In this document: positions 1-7,421 of the stretch, piece by piece | Numbering within the stretch: position 1 is the first letter of the stretch | How the letters are laid out: each line of letters begins with the position of its first letter | Assembly: GCA_019635965.1 (NCBI GenBank) | Contig: JAHBYK010000005.1 | Coordinates: forward strand, 1-64,000 | Direction: 5' to 3' | DNA: 64,000 nt | Origin: Parvibaculum sp. | GTDB taxonomy: Bacteria > Pseudomonadota > Alphaproteobacteria > Parvibaculales > Parvibaculaceae | Notes under the pieces: model-generated | Told to the model about the DNA's origin: nothing | Databases searched by the model: none | The model's input: the letters and a program-made list of their open reading frames with translations, nothing else | Position numbers and translations under genes: made by a program

Positions 1-1
1 G

Positions 2-604
2 ATTGCGAAAGTCATGGCCTATGTCGAAAAGCGCGGCTGGGGCGACGATGTCGATGTCGTCTTCACCACAGATCACGGCGAGTTTCAGGGCGAATTCGGC
101 CTGCTCTTCAAGGGCCCCTATCACGTTGATGCGCTGATGCGCCTGCCCATGATCTGGCGCCCCGCGAAATCGGCGAAGGTCTCGCCCACGACCGTCGCCC
201 GCCCCGTCGGCCAGGTCGATCTCGCGCCCACCTTCTGCGAGATCGCAGGCCTCCCTGTGCCCGAATGGATGCAGGGCAAGCCCATGCCGAAATCGGAAGC
301 CGAAGCCGAAAGGCAGAAGCGCGAGCGCGTTTTCACCGAATGGGACTGCCAGCATGTCGATGGCACGACCGTCGGCCTGCGCACCATCTACCGCGACGGC
401 TACACCATCACCGCCTATCTCCCCGGCACCATCTATGACGGCACGGAGGGCGAGCTTTACGATCACAGGGAAGACCCGCAGCAGTTCCGCAATCTCTGGA
501 ACGACCCGGCCTATGCGAAACTCAAATCCGACCTTCTCGCCGACCTGAGGGACGCCGAGCCCCCCGCCCGTACGCCCCGCCTCGAATGCGTCGCGCCGGT
601 CTAA
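2..604 (+). CDS. Sulfatase-family hydrolase, C-terminal part (5' end outside window)
   Basis: The open frame runs from the window edge (codons from base 2) to TAA at 602-604, so about 200 C-terminal residues are visible. The segment VFTTDHGEF near the start matches the metal-binding Asp-His-Gly of the alkaline phosphatase/sulfatase fold. FKGPYHVDALMRLPMIW is the usual following segment, with a Lys-Gly-Pro before a conserved His. The tail GELYDHREDPQQFRNLW is the typical sulfatase C-terminal Leu-Tyr-Asp...Asp-Pro...Asn-Leu pattern. The catalytic Cys/Ser that becomes formylglycine would lie upstream of the window, so true sulfatase activity cannot be confirmed. A phosphonate or phosphoester hydrolase of the same superfamily is the alternative. 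Confidence 0.85.
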   Translation: MAKVMAYVEKRGWGDDVDVVFTTDHGEFQGEFGLLFKGPYHVDALMRLPMIWRPAKSAKVSPTTVARPVGQVDLAPTFCEIAGLPVPEWMQGKPMPKSEAEAERQKRERVFTEWDCQHVDGTTVGLRTIYRDGYTITAYLPGTIYDGTEGELYDHREDPQQFRNLWNDPAYAKLKSDLLADLRDAEPPARTPRLECVAPV

Positions 605-611
605 AACAATA

Positions 612-701
612 TGTCATCCCGGGGCTTGTCCCCGGGACCCACTCGCCCTTCTTCTTGCCGCAGCTGCCAATGGACCCCCGGGAATGAATCCCGGGGGGCC
701 A
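612..701. repeat. Intergenic twin-palindrome repeat, copy 1
   Basis: Two palindromes face each other. The first is GTCATCCCGGGG-cttgt-CCCCGGGACCCA and the second is TGGACCCCCGGG-aatgaat-CCCGGGGGGCC. A second copy with the same layout is at 3816-3905. Such GTCATCCCGGG...CCCGGGACCCA elements are common dispersed repeats between genes in alphaproteobacteria. It lies just after the sulfatase stop and could also form a transcript-end hairpin. Confidence 0.8.
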
Positions 702-775
702 TTTTTGATCGGTTGCCAGCACCCCGCCCCGCCTGTATCCCAGTCGGCAAGAGCAACACCGGCTGGAACAGACCT

Positions 776-1576
776 TTGACCATCCTCTCCCCCACGCCCC
801 GCATGATCGCCCGCAAGGACGGTGCGATCGGCTGGATGATCTTCAACAATCCCGAGCGGCTGAATGCCGTCAGCCTCGACATGTGGGAGGCCGTCCCCGC
901 CATCGTCTCCGCCTTCGATGCCGACCCGGAGATCCGCGTCATCGTGCTCACCGGCGCGGGCGAGCGCGCCTTCGTCGCGGGCGCGGATATTTCGCAGTTC
1001 GGCGAAAGCCGCTCCACGGCGGAAGGCATCCTCGCCTATGAGCAGGCGACCGAGCGTGCCTTCAACGCCATTGCCGAAGCGCAGAAGCCCACCATCGCCA
1101 TGATCTCCGGCTTCTGCATCGGCGGCGGCCTTGGCATCGCGCTCTCCTGCGACATGCGCATCGCCGCCGAAGGTTCGACCTTCGGCATCCCCGCCGCGAA
1201 ACTCGGTCTCGCCTATGGCGCTTCCGGCACCGGCCGCCTCGTCAATGTCGTCGGCCCCTCCTTCGCCAAGGAAATCTTCTTCACCGCCCGCCGTTTCACG
1301 CATGACGAGGCGCTCTCGATGGGCCTCGTAAACCGCGTGACAACGAAAGAGGCGCTGGAAAATTTCGTCCGCGATTATTGCGCCCTCATCGCCGAAAACG
1401 CGCCCATGACCGTCAACACCGCCAAGCAGGTGGTGGATGAATTCACGAAGGCGCCCGCCGGCTTCGACAGCGGAAAATGCGACGCCCTCATCGCCCGCTG
1501 CTTTGCGAGCGACGACTACAAGGAAGGCCGCGCCGCCTTCATGGAAAAGCGAAAGCCCGTTTTCAGGGGCAAATAA
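776..1576 (+). CDS. Enoyl-CoA hydratase/isomerase (crotonase) family protein
   Basis: This is a crotonase-fold protein acting on acyl-CoA thioesters, with FNNPERLNAVS near the N terminus. The oxyanion-hole segments are AFVAGADISQF and FCIGGGLGIALSCD. The position that usually holds the first catalytic Glu (P-E-x-x-L-G) reads PAAKLGL here, so classical hydratase chemistry is doubtful and another crotonase reaction may apply. The start is uncertain: TTG at 776 has a weak GGAA 7 bases upstream and gives a normal-length N terminus, while ATG at 803 lacks a ribosome site. The SDR gene follows 23 bases after the stop, which suggests co-transcription. Confidence 0.85.
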   Translation: MTILSPTPRMIARKDGAIGWMIFNNPERLNAVSLDMWEAVPAIVSAFDADPEIRVIVLTGAGERAFVAGADISQFGESRSTAEGILAYEQATERAFNAIAEAQKPTIAMISGFCIGGGLGIALSCDMRIAAEGSTFGIPAAKLGLAYGASGTGRLVNVVGPSFAKEIFFTARRFTHDEALSMGLVNRVTTKEALENFVRDYCALIAENAPMTVNTAKQVVDEFTKAPAGFDSGKCDALIARCFASDDYKEGRAAFMEKRKPVFRGK

Positions 1577-1599
1577 AAATACAAACAGGGAGAAACATC

Positions 1600-2463
1600 A
1601 TGGGACGTCTCGACGGCAAGGTCGCCATCATCACCGGCGGCACCAGCGGCATCGGCCGCGGCACGGTCGATCTCTTTCTGAAGGAAGGCGCGAAAGTCGT
1701 CGCCGCCGACCTGCAGGATCACAAGGGCGAGGCGATGGAGCGCGAGCTGGGTGCCGCCTTCTCCTATTGCCGCACCAATGTCGCCCATGAAGACGAAGTG
1801 AAGAACCTCGTCGATCACACCGTGAAGAAGTTTGGCCGCCTCGACATCCTGTTCAACAATGCGGGCTATGGCGGCGTCGGCGGCGAACTCGCCGAAATCG
1901 ACATGAACGGCTTTGACGAAACCGTCGGCGTGCTGCTGAAAGGCGTCGTCCTCGGCTACAAATATGCCGTGCCCCACATGAAGGCGCAGAAATCCGGCTC
2001 GATCATCTCGACCGCCTCCGTCGCCGGCCTCCAGGCAGGCTATGGCCCGCTCGTCTATTCCGCCTGCAAGGCGGCGGTGCATCACTTCTCGCGCTGTGCC
2101 GCGCTCGAGCTTGCGCCCTTCTTCGTGCGCTCCAATGCGATCTGCCCCGGCGGCATCGCCACCTCGATCTTCGGTTCGGGCCTCGGCCTCGGCACGCAGG
2201 TGGCGGACCAGTTCGCCGAAGTGATGAAACAGCATCTGGCGAAAATCCAGCCGACGCCGCGCTCGGGCCTGCCCGAAGACATCGCCAATGCCGCCCTCTT
2301 CCTTGCCAGCGACGAATCCACCTTCGTCAACGGCCAGACCATCGCCGTCGATGGCGGCCTGACGGCGGGGCCGATGGCGACGCTCGGCAAGCGCATCGAC
2401 TTCGAAAAGGTGATCGGCGAATTCCTCGCTTCCCTGCCGGAAGACCAGAAGAAGCCCGCCTAG
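1600..2463 (+). CDS. Short-chain dehydrogenase/reductase (SDR)
   Basis: This 287-residue classical SDR is predicted to be an NAD(P)-dependent oxidoreductase of an alcohol or ketone. The cofactor motif TGGTSGIG is near residue 12, NNAG near residue 87, the catalytic Ser lies in STASVAG and the catalytic YSACK follows at normal spacing. NAICPGG marks the usual post-catalytic turn. The start ATG is preceded by AGGGAGA. It sits directly behind a crotonase gene, so a role in breakdown of an acyl-CoA or cyclic compound is plausible, but the substrate cannot be read from the sequence. Confidence 0.93.
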   Translation: MGRLDGKVAIITGGTSGIGRGTVDLFLKEGAKVVAADLQDHKGEAMERELGAAFSYCRTNVAHEDEVKNLVDHTVKKFGRLDILFNNAGYGGVGGELAEIDMNGFDETVGVLLKGVVLGYKYAVPHMKAQKSGSIISTASVAGLQAGYGPLVYSACKAAVHHFSRCAALELAPFFVRSNAICPGGIATSIFGSGLGLGTQVADQFAEVMKQHLAKIQPTPRSGLPEDIANAALFLASDESTFVNGQTIAVDGGLTAGPMATLGKRIDFEKVIGEFLASLPEDQKKPA

Positions 2464-2531
2464 GCGCCTCCGGTCCGCGTCAAGGATTTGGCAATCTCCC
2501 GCCTCTAGCCTGCAAGCCGGAGGCGCAGACC

Positions 2532-2897
2532 ATGGCCATACCGTCCGAAGCCGGACCGGAAAACCCTCAGGAAAATCAGACGGAAGCGGAACGCCGCCGC
2601 TTCCGCCGCATTGCCACGCGCATCGAGGGCCGGATCGTCTTTGCGGGCGTCGATGCCGAATGTCTGATCCATGAAATGTCCGCCACCGGCGCCATCGTGG
2701 AAACCTCGCCTCTCCCCGCCATCGGTGCGGATGTGGCGCTTGAAGTGCCGGGCGTCGGCTTCGCCCGCGGCCGCGCCATGCGCCATGACGGCCCGACAGT
2801 CTCGATCGACCTCGACACGCCGCCCGCCCGCCGCGACCGGCTGAACGACCGGCTGATCCTCGCCGCCTTCCGCAATCCGCCCCTCGCTGACGAATAG
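2532..2897 (+). CDS. PilZ domain protein
   Basis: This is a 121-residue single-domain protein. The N-terminal ERRRFRRIATR provides the Arg-rich switch (RxxxR) and HEMSATGAIVE matches the second PilZ motif (D/N-x-S-x-x-G), with Glu in place of the first Asp. A beta-rich body follows. PilZ domains bind cyclic di-GMP, and stand-alone forms usually act as effectors of motility or envelope processes. The changed first residue of the second motif may reduce binding. The neighbouring SDR genes suggest no function. Confidence 0.85.
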   Translation: MAIPSEAGPENPQENQTEAERRRFRRIATRIEGRIVFAGVDAECLIHEMSATGAIVETSPLPAIGADVALEVPGVGFARGRAMRHDGPTVSIDLDTPPARRDRLNDRLILAAFRNPPLADE

Positions 2898-2985
2898 TCG
2901 GAAGCGCCGTCTCCTTCCGATCTCCGTTTGGGATCGGGCCTCGCGCCCGCTACACTCCCCGCAAATCGCAACAGGGGAGAACACC

Positions 2986-3777
2986 ATGTCATCGCTCAAG
3001 GGCAAGGCCGCCATCGTCACGGGCTCCGCCACCGGCCTCGGCGCCGCCGTCGCGCTGCAACTCGCGGACAAGGGCTGCAACGTCGTCATCAACTATACGA
3101 AGAGCGAGAAGGAAGCGAAGGAAACGCTCGCCGCCTGTCAGGCGAAGGGCGTCGAGGCGATCCTCGCCCAGGGCGATGTCGGCGAGGATGCCGATTGCCG
3201 CCGCATCGTCGATGAGACGGTGAAGAAATGGGGCCGCGTCGATGTGCTGGTCAACAATGCGGGCGGCACGAAATTCGCCAATCATGCCGAGCTTGACGAG
3301 CTGAACGCCGAAGACTTCCTCTGGATCTACAAGGTCAATGTCGTCGGCGCCTATCAGATGATCCGCGCCTGCGCGCCGCATATGCGCGAGGCGGGCAAGG
3401 GCTCGGTCGTGAATGTGTCGTCCATCGCCGGCGTCACCGGCATCGGCTCCTCGGTCGCCTATGCCGCGTCGAAAGGCGCGCTCAACACCATGACGCTTTC
3501 GCTCGCCCGCTCGCTCGCGCCGAAGATCCGCGTCAATGCTGTCTGCCCCGGCTTCATCGGCACGCGCTGGTTCTCCGACCGTTTCGGTCAGCAGACCTTC
3601 GAGGGCATCAAGCGCCAGCAGGAACAGTCGACGCCGCTCGGCCGCGCCGGTACGCCGGAAGACATCGCCACCGCCGTCGTTTTCTTCTGCGGCGAAGGTT
3701 CCGATCACATCACCGGCGAAACGCTCATCACCGATGCGGGAATGCATCTCGGCTTCGCCCCGCTGACGGCGCGCTGA
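2986..3777 (+). CDS. Short-chain dehydrogenase/reductase (3-oxoacyl-ACP reductase-like)
   Basis: This is a 263-residue SDR. Cofactor binding is TGSATGLG near residue 12, the structural motif NNAG is near residue 90, the catalytic Ser is in VNVSSIAG and the Tyr/Lys pair is in YAASK. The C-terminal GRAGTPEDIATAVVFFCG and ITGETLITDAGMHL are typical of FabG-like tetrameric SDRs. GGGGAGAACACC precedes the ATG. It is not close to fatty-acid synthesis genes, so a catabolic ketoreductase is as likely as FabG. Confidence 0.92.
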   Translation: MSSLKGKAAIVTGSATGLGAAVALQLADKGCNVVINYTKSEKEAKETLAACQAKGVEAILAQGDVGEDADCRRIVDETVKKWGRVDVLVNNAGGTKFANHAELDELNAEDFLWIYKVNVVGAYQMIRACAPHMREAGKGSVVNVSSIAGVTGIGSSVAYAASKGALNTMTLSLARSLAPKIRVNAVCPGFIGTRWFSDRFGQQTFEGIKRQQEQSTPLGRAGTPEDIATAVVFFCGEGSDHITGETLITDAGMHLGFAPLTAR

Positions 3778-3815
3778 CCTTCCCGGATTTCGTTGGCACC
3801 AGCCACAACCAAAAA

Positions 3816-3905
3816 CGTCATCCCGGGATTTATTCCCGGGACCCATCGGCTTCGCCAATTTTTCGGGGGATCGGTTGGACCCCGGCAACAAGTGCCGGGG
3901 TGAAG
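3816..3905. repeat. Intergenic twin-palindrome repeat, copy 2
   Basis: This has the same layout as the element at 612-701. GTCATCCCGGG-atttatt-CCCGGGACCCA is followed, after a short spacer, by TTGGACCCCGGC-aacaagt-GCCGGGGTGAAG. It lies between two convergent genes, the SDR and the hydrolase, where it could also act as a bidirectional terminator. Confidence 0.8.
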
Positions 3906-3933
3906 CTTTTGTTGTTCGTGCAGCGGGAAAATC

Positions 3934-4683
3934 TCATTCCGCCAGAAATTCCAGCACCGCTTCCTTGTAGGCCCGGTCGCCCACCGTTTTCATATGGTCG
4001 CGCTTCGGCACGGTGAAGGCCCGCGCGGCCGGTATGCGCGCGGCAAGCGGCGCCGCCTCGCCCGCCTGCACATCCGTTTCGCCCGCGACCACAAGCACCG
4101 GCCGCCTGATCGCTGCGAGACCCTCCACCGGAAAGGGCGCGCGCACCGCCTCGAAACAGGCGGCGAGCGCCTCTCGGTCCTGCCCGTTCTGATCGGCGAA
4201 CACGCGGAAGAGCAGCGCGCCCTTGTTCGTCACCGTCGAGGGATCGTCCGCCAGCAGCGCCTCGACCACCGGCCCCGGATCGCGGTCCGGATCGAGCAGC
4301 CGCGCGCCGACGCCCGCCGCGATGATCCGGTCGAAACGCTCCGGCGCTTCCATCGCCGCGACAAGCGCGACCATCGCGCCCATCGAATAGCCCATCAGGT
4401 CCGCCCCCGGCTCGCCCAGATGATCGAGCAGCGCCACGAGATCGCCCGCCATCGCGGAAAGCGTGTAGTCCGCCCTGTCGTGGCTCCTGCCGCTTTCCCC
4501 ATGCCCGCGCATGTCCGGCATGATGACGCGGTATCCCGCCTGAACGAGCGCCTTCGTCCAGCCCGTCGCCACCCAGTTCACCCGGTGCGTCGAGGCAAAG
4601 CCATGCGCAAGCAGCATGGCGCTCCCCTCGCCCTCCACCGCATAGGCGATCTTCATGCCGTCATCGGAAACGAAATGATCCAC
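3934..4683 (-). CDS. Alpha/beta hydrolase
   Basis: This 249-residue alpha/beta-fold hydrolase has LLAHGFAST (oxyanion region), the nucleophile elbow GYSMGA, a catalytic Asp in GETDVQAG and a catalytic His in KRDHMK. The GTG start at 4683 is preferred because GGAG lies 7 bases upstream; an in-frame ATG at 4728 would add 15 residues with no family match. It is a clear paralogue of the hydrolase at 8887-9642: both share VEGEG, WVxTGW, DxRGHG and LLDHLG. The natural substrate is unknown; small esters or lactones are typical for the family. Confidence 0.9.
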   Translation of the reverse strand: MDHFVSDDGMKIAYAVEGEGSAMLLAHGFASTHRVNWVATGWTKALVQAGYRVIMPDMRGHGESGRSHDRADYTLSAMAGDLVALLDHLGEPGADLMGYSMGAMVALVAAMEAPERFDRIIAAGVGARLLDPDRDPGPVVEALLADDPSTVTNKGALLFRVFADQNGQDREALAACFEAVRAPFPVEGLAAIRRPVLVVAGETDVQAGEAAPLAARIPAARAFTVPKRDHMKTVGDRAYKEAVLEFLAE

Positions 4684-4811
4684 TGTCAGACTCCGCAGGC
4701 CCCGGCCATGCTCACAATAGCGAGCCATTTCCCGCCGCGCGACCCGCGCCCCGGTGGAAATCCCCCGGCGATAGGGCTACGCTTTTGGCAAAACACCGGG
4801 GAGAGAGAACC

Positions 4812-6068
4812 ATGACCGATGCCGCCGCCCTGAAACGCGAGGTCTGCAACGCGATCGACGCGATGTCGGGTGAACTTCTCGCCATCAGCCACGAGATTCA
4901 TGCCAAGCCGGAACTTGCCTTCCACGAGCATGAAGCGGTCCGCATCCTCACCGCCGCGCTCGACCGCGCGGACCTTCCCGTCACGCGCGGCGCCTTCGGC
5001 CTTCCCACCGCCTATGCCTCGAGCTTCGGCAACAAGGGCGCCGAAGTCGCCATCCTCTCCGAATATGACGCACTGCCCGGCATCGGCCATGCCTGCGGCC
5101 ACAACATCATTGCGACGACGGGCCTCGGCGCCGCGCTCGCGCTGGCGAAGCTCGGGGGCCGCCTTCCCGGCCGCGTCCGCTATCTCGGCACGCCCGCTGA
5201 GGAGCAAGGCGGCGGCAAGGAACTCATGGCCCAGGAAGGCGCCTTCGACCGTCTCGACGCCGCCATGATGGTTCATCCCGCAGGCGTCGATCTCGTCACC
5301 ATGCCCTGCATCTGCGTTTCGGAAGTCGCCGTCACCTATCACGGCCGCTCGGCACATGCCTCCGCCATGCCGCATATGGGATTGAACGCGCTCGATGCGC
5401 TCATCACCGCCTATCAGGCGATTGCGCAGCTCCGCCAGCACATCCGTCCGACAGAGCGTATCCACGGCATCATCAAAAAGGGCGGCATGGCGCCCAACAT
5501 CGTGCCGGACGAAACCATGGCGCTCTTCTATGTCCGCGCCGCCAATGCCGAAGATCTCGCGCCGCTGAAGAAGCGCGTCCAGGCCTGCTTCGAGGCGGGC
5601 GCGCTGGCAAGCGGCTGCACTGCGGAAATCAAATGGGCGAAAGCCGATTATCTCGACCTCAAGACCAGCATGCCGCTGGCGAACGCCTATGAGGCGAACG
5701 CGAAATCTCTCGGCCGCGATTTCTTCCCCCTGTCGAAAATGCCGGCGGGTTCGTCGGGCAGCACCGACATGGGCAATATCAGCCACCGCGTGCCCTCGAT
5801 CCATCCGATGATCGCCTCCGCCCCGCCCCATGTCGTGATCCACAACCCGGAATTTGCGCGATGGGCGGCGTCCGATCTCGGCGACAAGGCCTGCATCGAC
5901 GGCGCCAAGGCGCTCGCCATGACGGCAATCGACTTCATGACGGATGAAGGAATGCGCGCGCAGGCAAAGGCCGATTTCGCGGCCACGGCGGAAGCCTCCG
6001 CCCGCTCCGTCGCCGCCGCCTACGACCCGAACGGCCTCGCCCATATCGGCGGCTGCGGCTGCTCGTAG
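4812..6068 (+). CDS. M20 family metallo-amidohydrolase (AbgB/HipO-like)
   Basis: This 418-residue protein is predicted to hydrolyse amide bonds of N-acyl amino acids or amino-benzoyl-glutamate-type substrates with two metal ions. Visible metal and catalytic motifs are GHACGHN near residue 98, GTPAEEQGGGK, and DAAMMVHPAG. A dimerisation domain begins at VTYHGRSAHASAMPHMG, and the last metal-binding His region is the C-terminal part with PSIHPMI. The start ATG follows GGGGAGAGAG. The C terminus HIGGCGCS ends in an unusual Gly/Cys-rich tail. It is divergent from the hydrolase at 3934-4683 across about 130 bases. Confidence 0.92.
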   Translation: MTDAAALKREVCNAIDAMSGELLAISHEIHAKPELAFHEHEAVRILTAALDRADLPVTRGAFGLPTAYASSFGNKGAEVAILSEYDALPGIGHACGHNIIATTGLGAALALAKLGGRLPGRVRYLGTPAEEQGGGKELMAQEGAFDRLDAAMMVHPAGVDLVTMPCICVSEVAVTYHGRSAHASAMPHMGLNALDALITAYQAIAQLRQHIRPTERIHGIIKKGGMAPNIVPDETMALFYVRAANAEDLAPLKKRVQACFEAGALASGCTAEIKWAKADYLDLKTSMPLANAYEANAKSLGRDFFPLSKMPAGSSGSTDMGNISHRVPSIHPMIASAPPHVVIHNPEFARWAASDLGDKACIDGAKALAMTAIDFMTDEGMRAQAKADFAATAEASARSVAAAYDPNGLAHIGGCGCS

Positions 6069-6081
6069 AAGTGCGGGGTGA

Positions 6082-6870
6082 TCAAAGAAGCAATGAGGAC
6101 TGAGGTTCTTCGTCGATTCTAATTATGCCGACAAGTAACCACGTCTTTGGATACCGAGAGTGGGTGCCCATCGCAAATGCCATTCCTTTGCTCGGGTAGG
6201 TAACCTCAAAGGTTTCCTTCATCATGGCGAGGGCCTTGCTCTCGCCATAGAGCCGCCGAAATTTGTAAAACATCGCTGCAGTCTCCCAATCATCGCTTGT
6301 AGCCTGATGGGAACGACCATCTGAAGACTCGTAGCGAAAATTGAACGCATATGGACAGGGCTCCAGAGCCCGAAGCTCATCGTCTAAAAATGATGACTGC
6401 GCAGCCGCTGCAGCATATGCGCGTTTTTCAAAGTCCATATCTTGTAGAGATTTTTTCGTTGCCGAAAATTTGACGCGTGTCGGCCGTATTAAAGCAAGTG
6501 TCTGTCCTCGATCAGCCGCCTCATTCACAGAGGAAACAATTACACGGCTAAGAAACTTTGCTCTTTCAGCCGATCTTAGCGTCCCAGCAATTTTGATTGT
6601 GTGTTCTTGCAATCTGCGACTCTCTGGTCGCTTGTCCTTCGGGTAAGCGGTCCGCCACTGAAACTCGATCCAGTTCCACCTCTTGAACTTGTTGTCCAAA
6701 CGCCGGAACGGCACCGGAAATAACCGTCTCCACTCTCCATCAATGGTAACACCTGCACAACAGACGGTTTCGCCGTGTTCTTTACCTACGTGCGGCAGCG
6801 CCTTGACCAACACCAAGACGCGGTCTCGTCCTTCCCTTTGAAGCGTCACGCGCCAATCCCTCCGGCACAC
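6082..6870 (-). CDS. Conserved protein of unknown function, partner of DUF488
   Basis: This protein is up to 262 residues long. I do not recognise a named family, although the pairing with DUF488 looks non-accidental. Visible traits are ALPHVGKEHGETVCCAGV near the N terminus, RLFPVPFR, FKRWNWIEFQW, and a C-terminal part with C-P-Y-x-F, HQATSDDWE, Y-G-E and a final hydrophobic WLLVGIIRI. The longest start (GTG 6870) overlaps the DUF488 gene by 89 bases. TTG 6816 or GTG 6813 just before VLVK, behind AAGGGAAGG, is more natural and leaves a short overlap, which implies translational coupling. Base composition is clearly lower in GC than the flanks. Confidence 0.7.
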   Translation of the reverse strand: MCRRDWRVTLQREGRDRVLVLVKALPHVGKEHGETVCCAGVTIDGEWRRLFPVPFRRLDNKFKRWNWIEFQWRTAYPKDKRPESRRLQEHTIKIAGTLRSAERAKFLSRVIVSSVNEAADRGQTLALIRPTRVKFSATKKSLQDMDFEKRAYAAAAAQSSFLDDELRALEPCPYAFNFRYESSDGRSHQATSDDWETAAMFYKFRRLYGESKALAMMKETFEVTYPSKGMAFAMGTHSRYPKTWLLVGIIRIDEEPQSSLLL

Positions 6871-7300
6871 CCAAATGCTTTATGGAAAGATTCAGTATAT
6901 TAGAAAGATCACTGGCAACAATAGTCCTGTGGCATTCACTTGGACTACGTTCGTAACACATTAGGCAAACTTTCTGGGAATGCGCCCTATTACTCGCAAT
7001 CTCAAGTCCCGACTTGTATTCAAGTGACTTTTTATGGGCATTGAACACGCGTCGGAACTCGTCCATACGGCCAGCGCGAGCGGCCTCGCGACCCGCCTTC
7101 GGGTCGCCCAACCCCTTGATGTGGACGTATTCGATTCCAGCTTCACTAAGGCGAACGGCCAGTTTGTTCTTGGAAAAGCCTTTTCGGCGGGAAATAGGAA
7201 GTTCCCTAACATCGAGGAGAACCGCAATCTCCGCCATCTTTAGCGCTGCTACGAAGTCTTCCAAATCGGACCCCTCGTATCCAATCGTGCAGATCGTCAT
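6782..7300 (-). CDS. DUF488 family protein
   Basis: This 172-residue protein carries the family hallmarks TIGYEG at the N terminus, DVRELPISRRKGFSK, HIKGLGDPKAGRE, and the Cys-rich CLMCYERSPSECHR near residue 120. No biochemical role is firmly assigned to the family. The start ATG follows AGAGGGGG. It is the first gene of a two-gene unit with the overlapping downstream gene ending at 6082. A TTAA-N7-TTAA site lies 46 bases upstream. GC content is lower than in neighbouring genes, which suggests horizontal acquisition. Confidence 0.88.
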   Translation of the reverse strand: MTICTIGYEGSDLEDFVAALKMAEIAVLLDVRELPISRRKGFSKNKLAVRLSEAGIEYVHIKGLGDPKAGREAARAGRMDEFRRVFNAHKKSLEYKSGLEIASNRAHSQKVCLMCYERSPSECHRTIVASDLSNILNLSIKHLGVPEGLARDASKGRTRPRLGVGQGAAARR

Positions 7301-7346
7301 CTCGGCCCCCTCTGAAGCTGCAACCCGGACTATCGAGCGCGAACGG

Positions 7347-7361
7347 TTAATGCCACGTTAA
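7347..7361. promoter_or_regulatory. CtrA-type box upstream of DUF488 gene
   Basis: The site TTAATGCCACGTTAA fits TTAA-N7-TTAA exactly and is followed by CCAT, giving the extended TTAACCAT half-site described for CtrA in Caulobacter. It lies 46 bases before the DUF488 start codon. Binding by CtrA is inference. Confidence 0.55.
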
Positions 7362-7421
7362 CCATTCTGCCGCAATCGAACACTTTCCAATACCCCACAG
7401 CGCAACGCTTGCCTGGCGCTT

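Noticed and set aside
4686-6044. 452-codon minus-strand open frame
   Set aside because: It is antisense to the well-supported M20 amidohydrolase and shows shadow-type composition.
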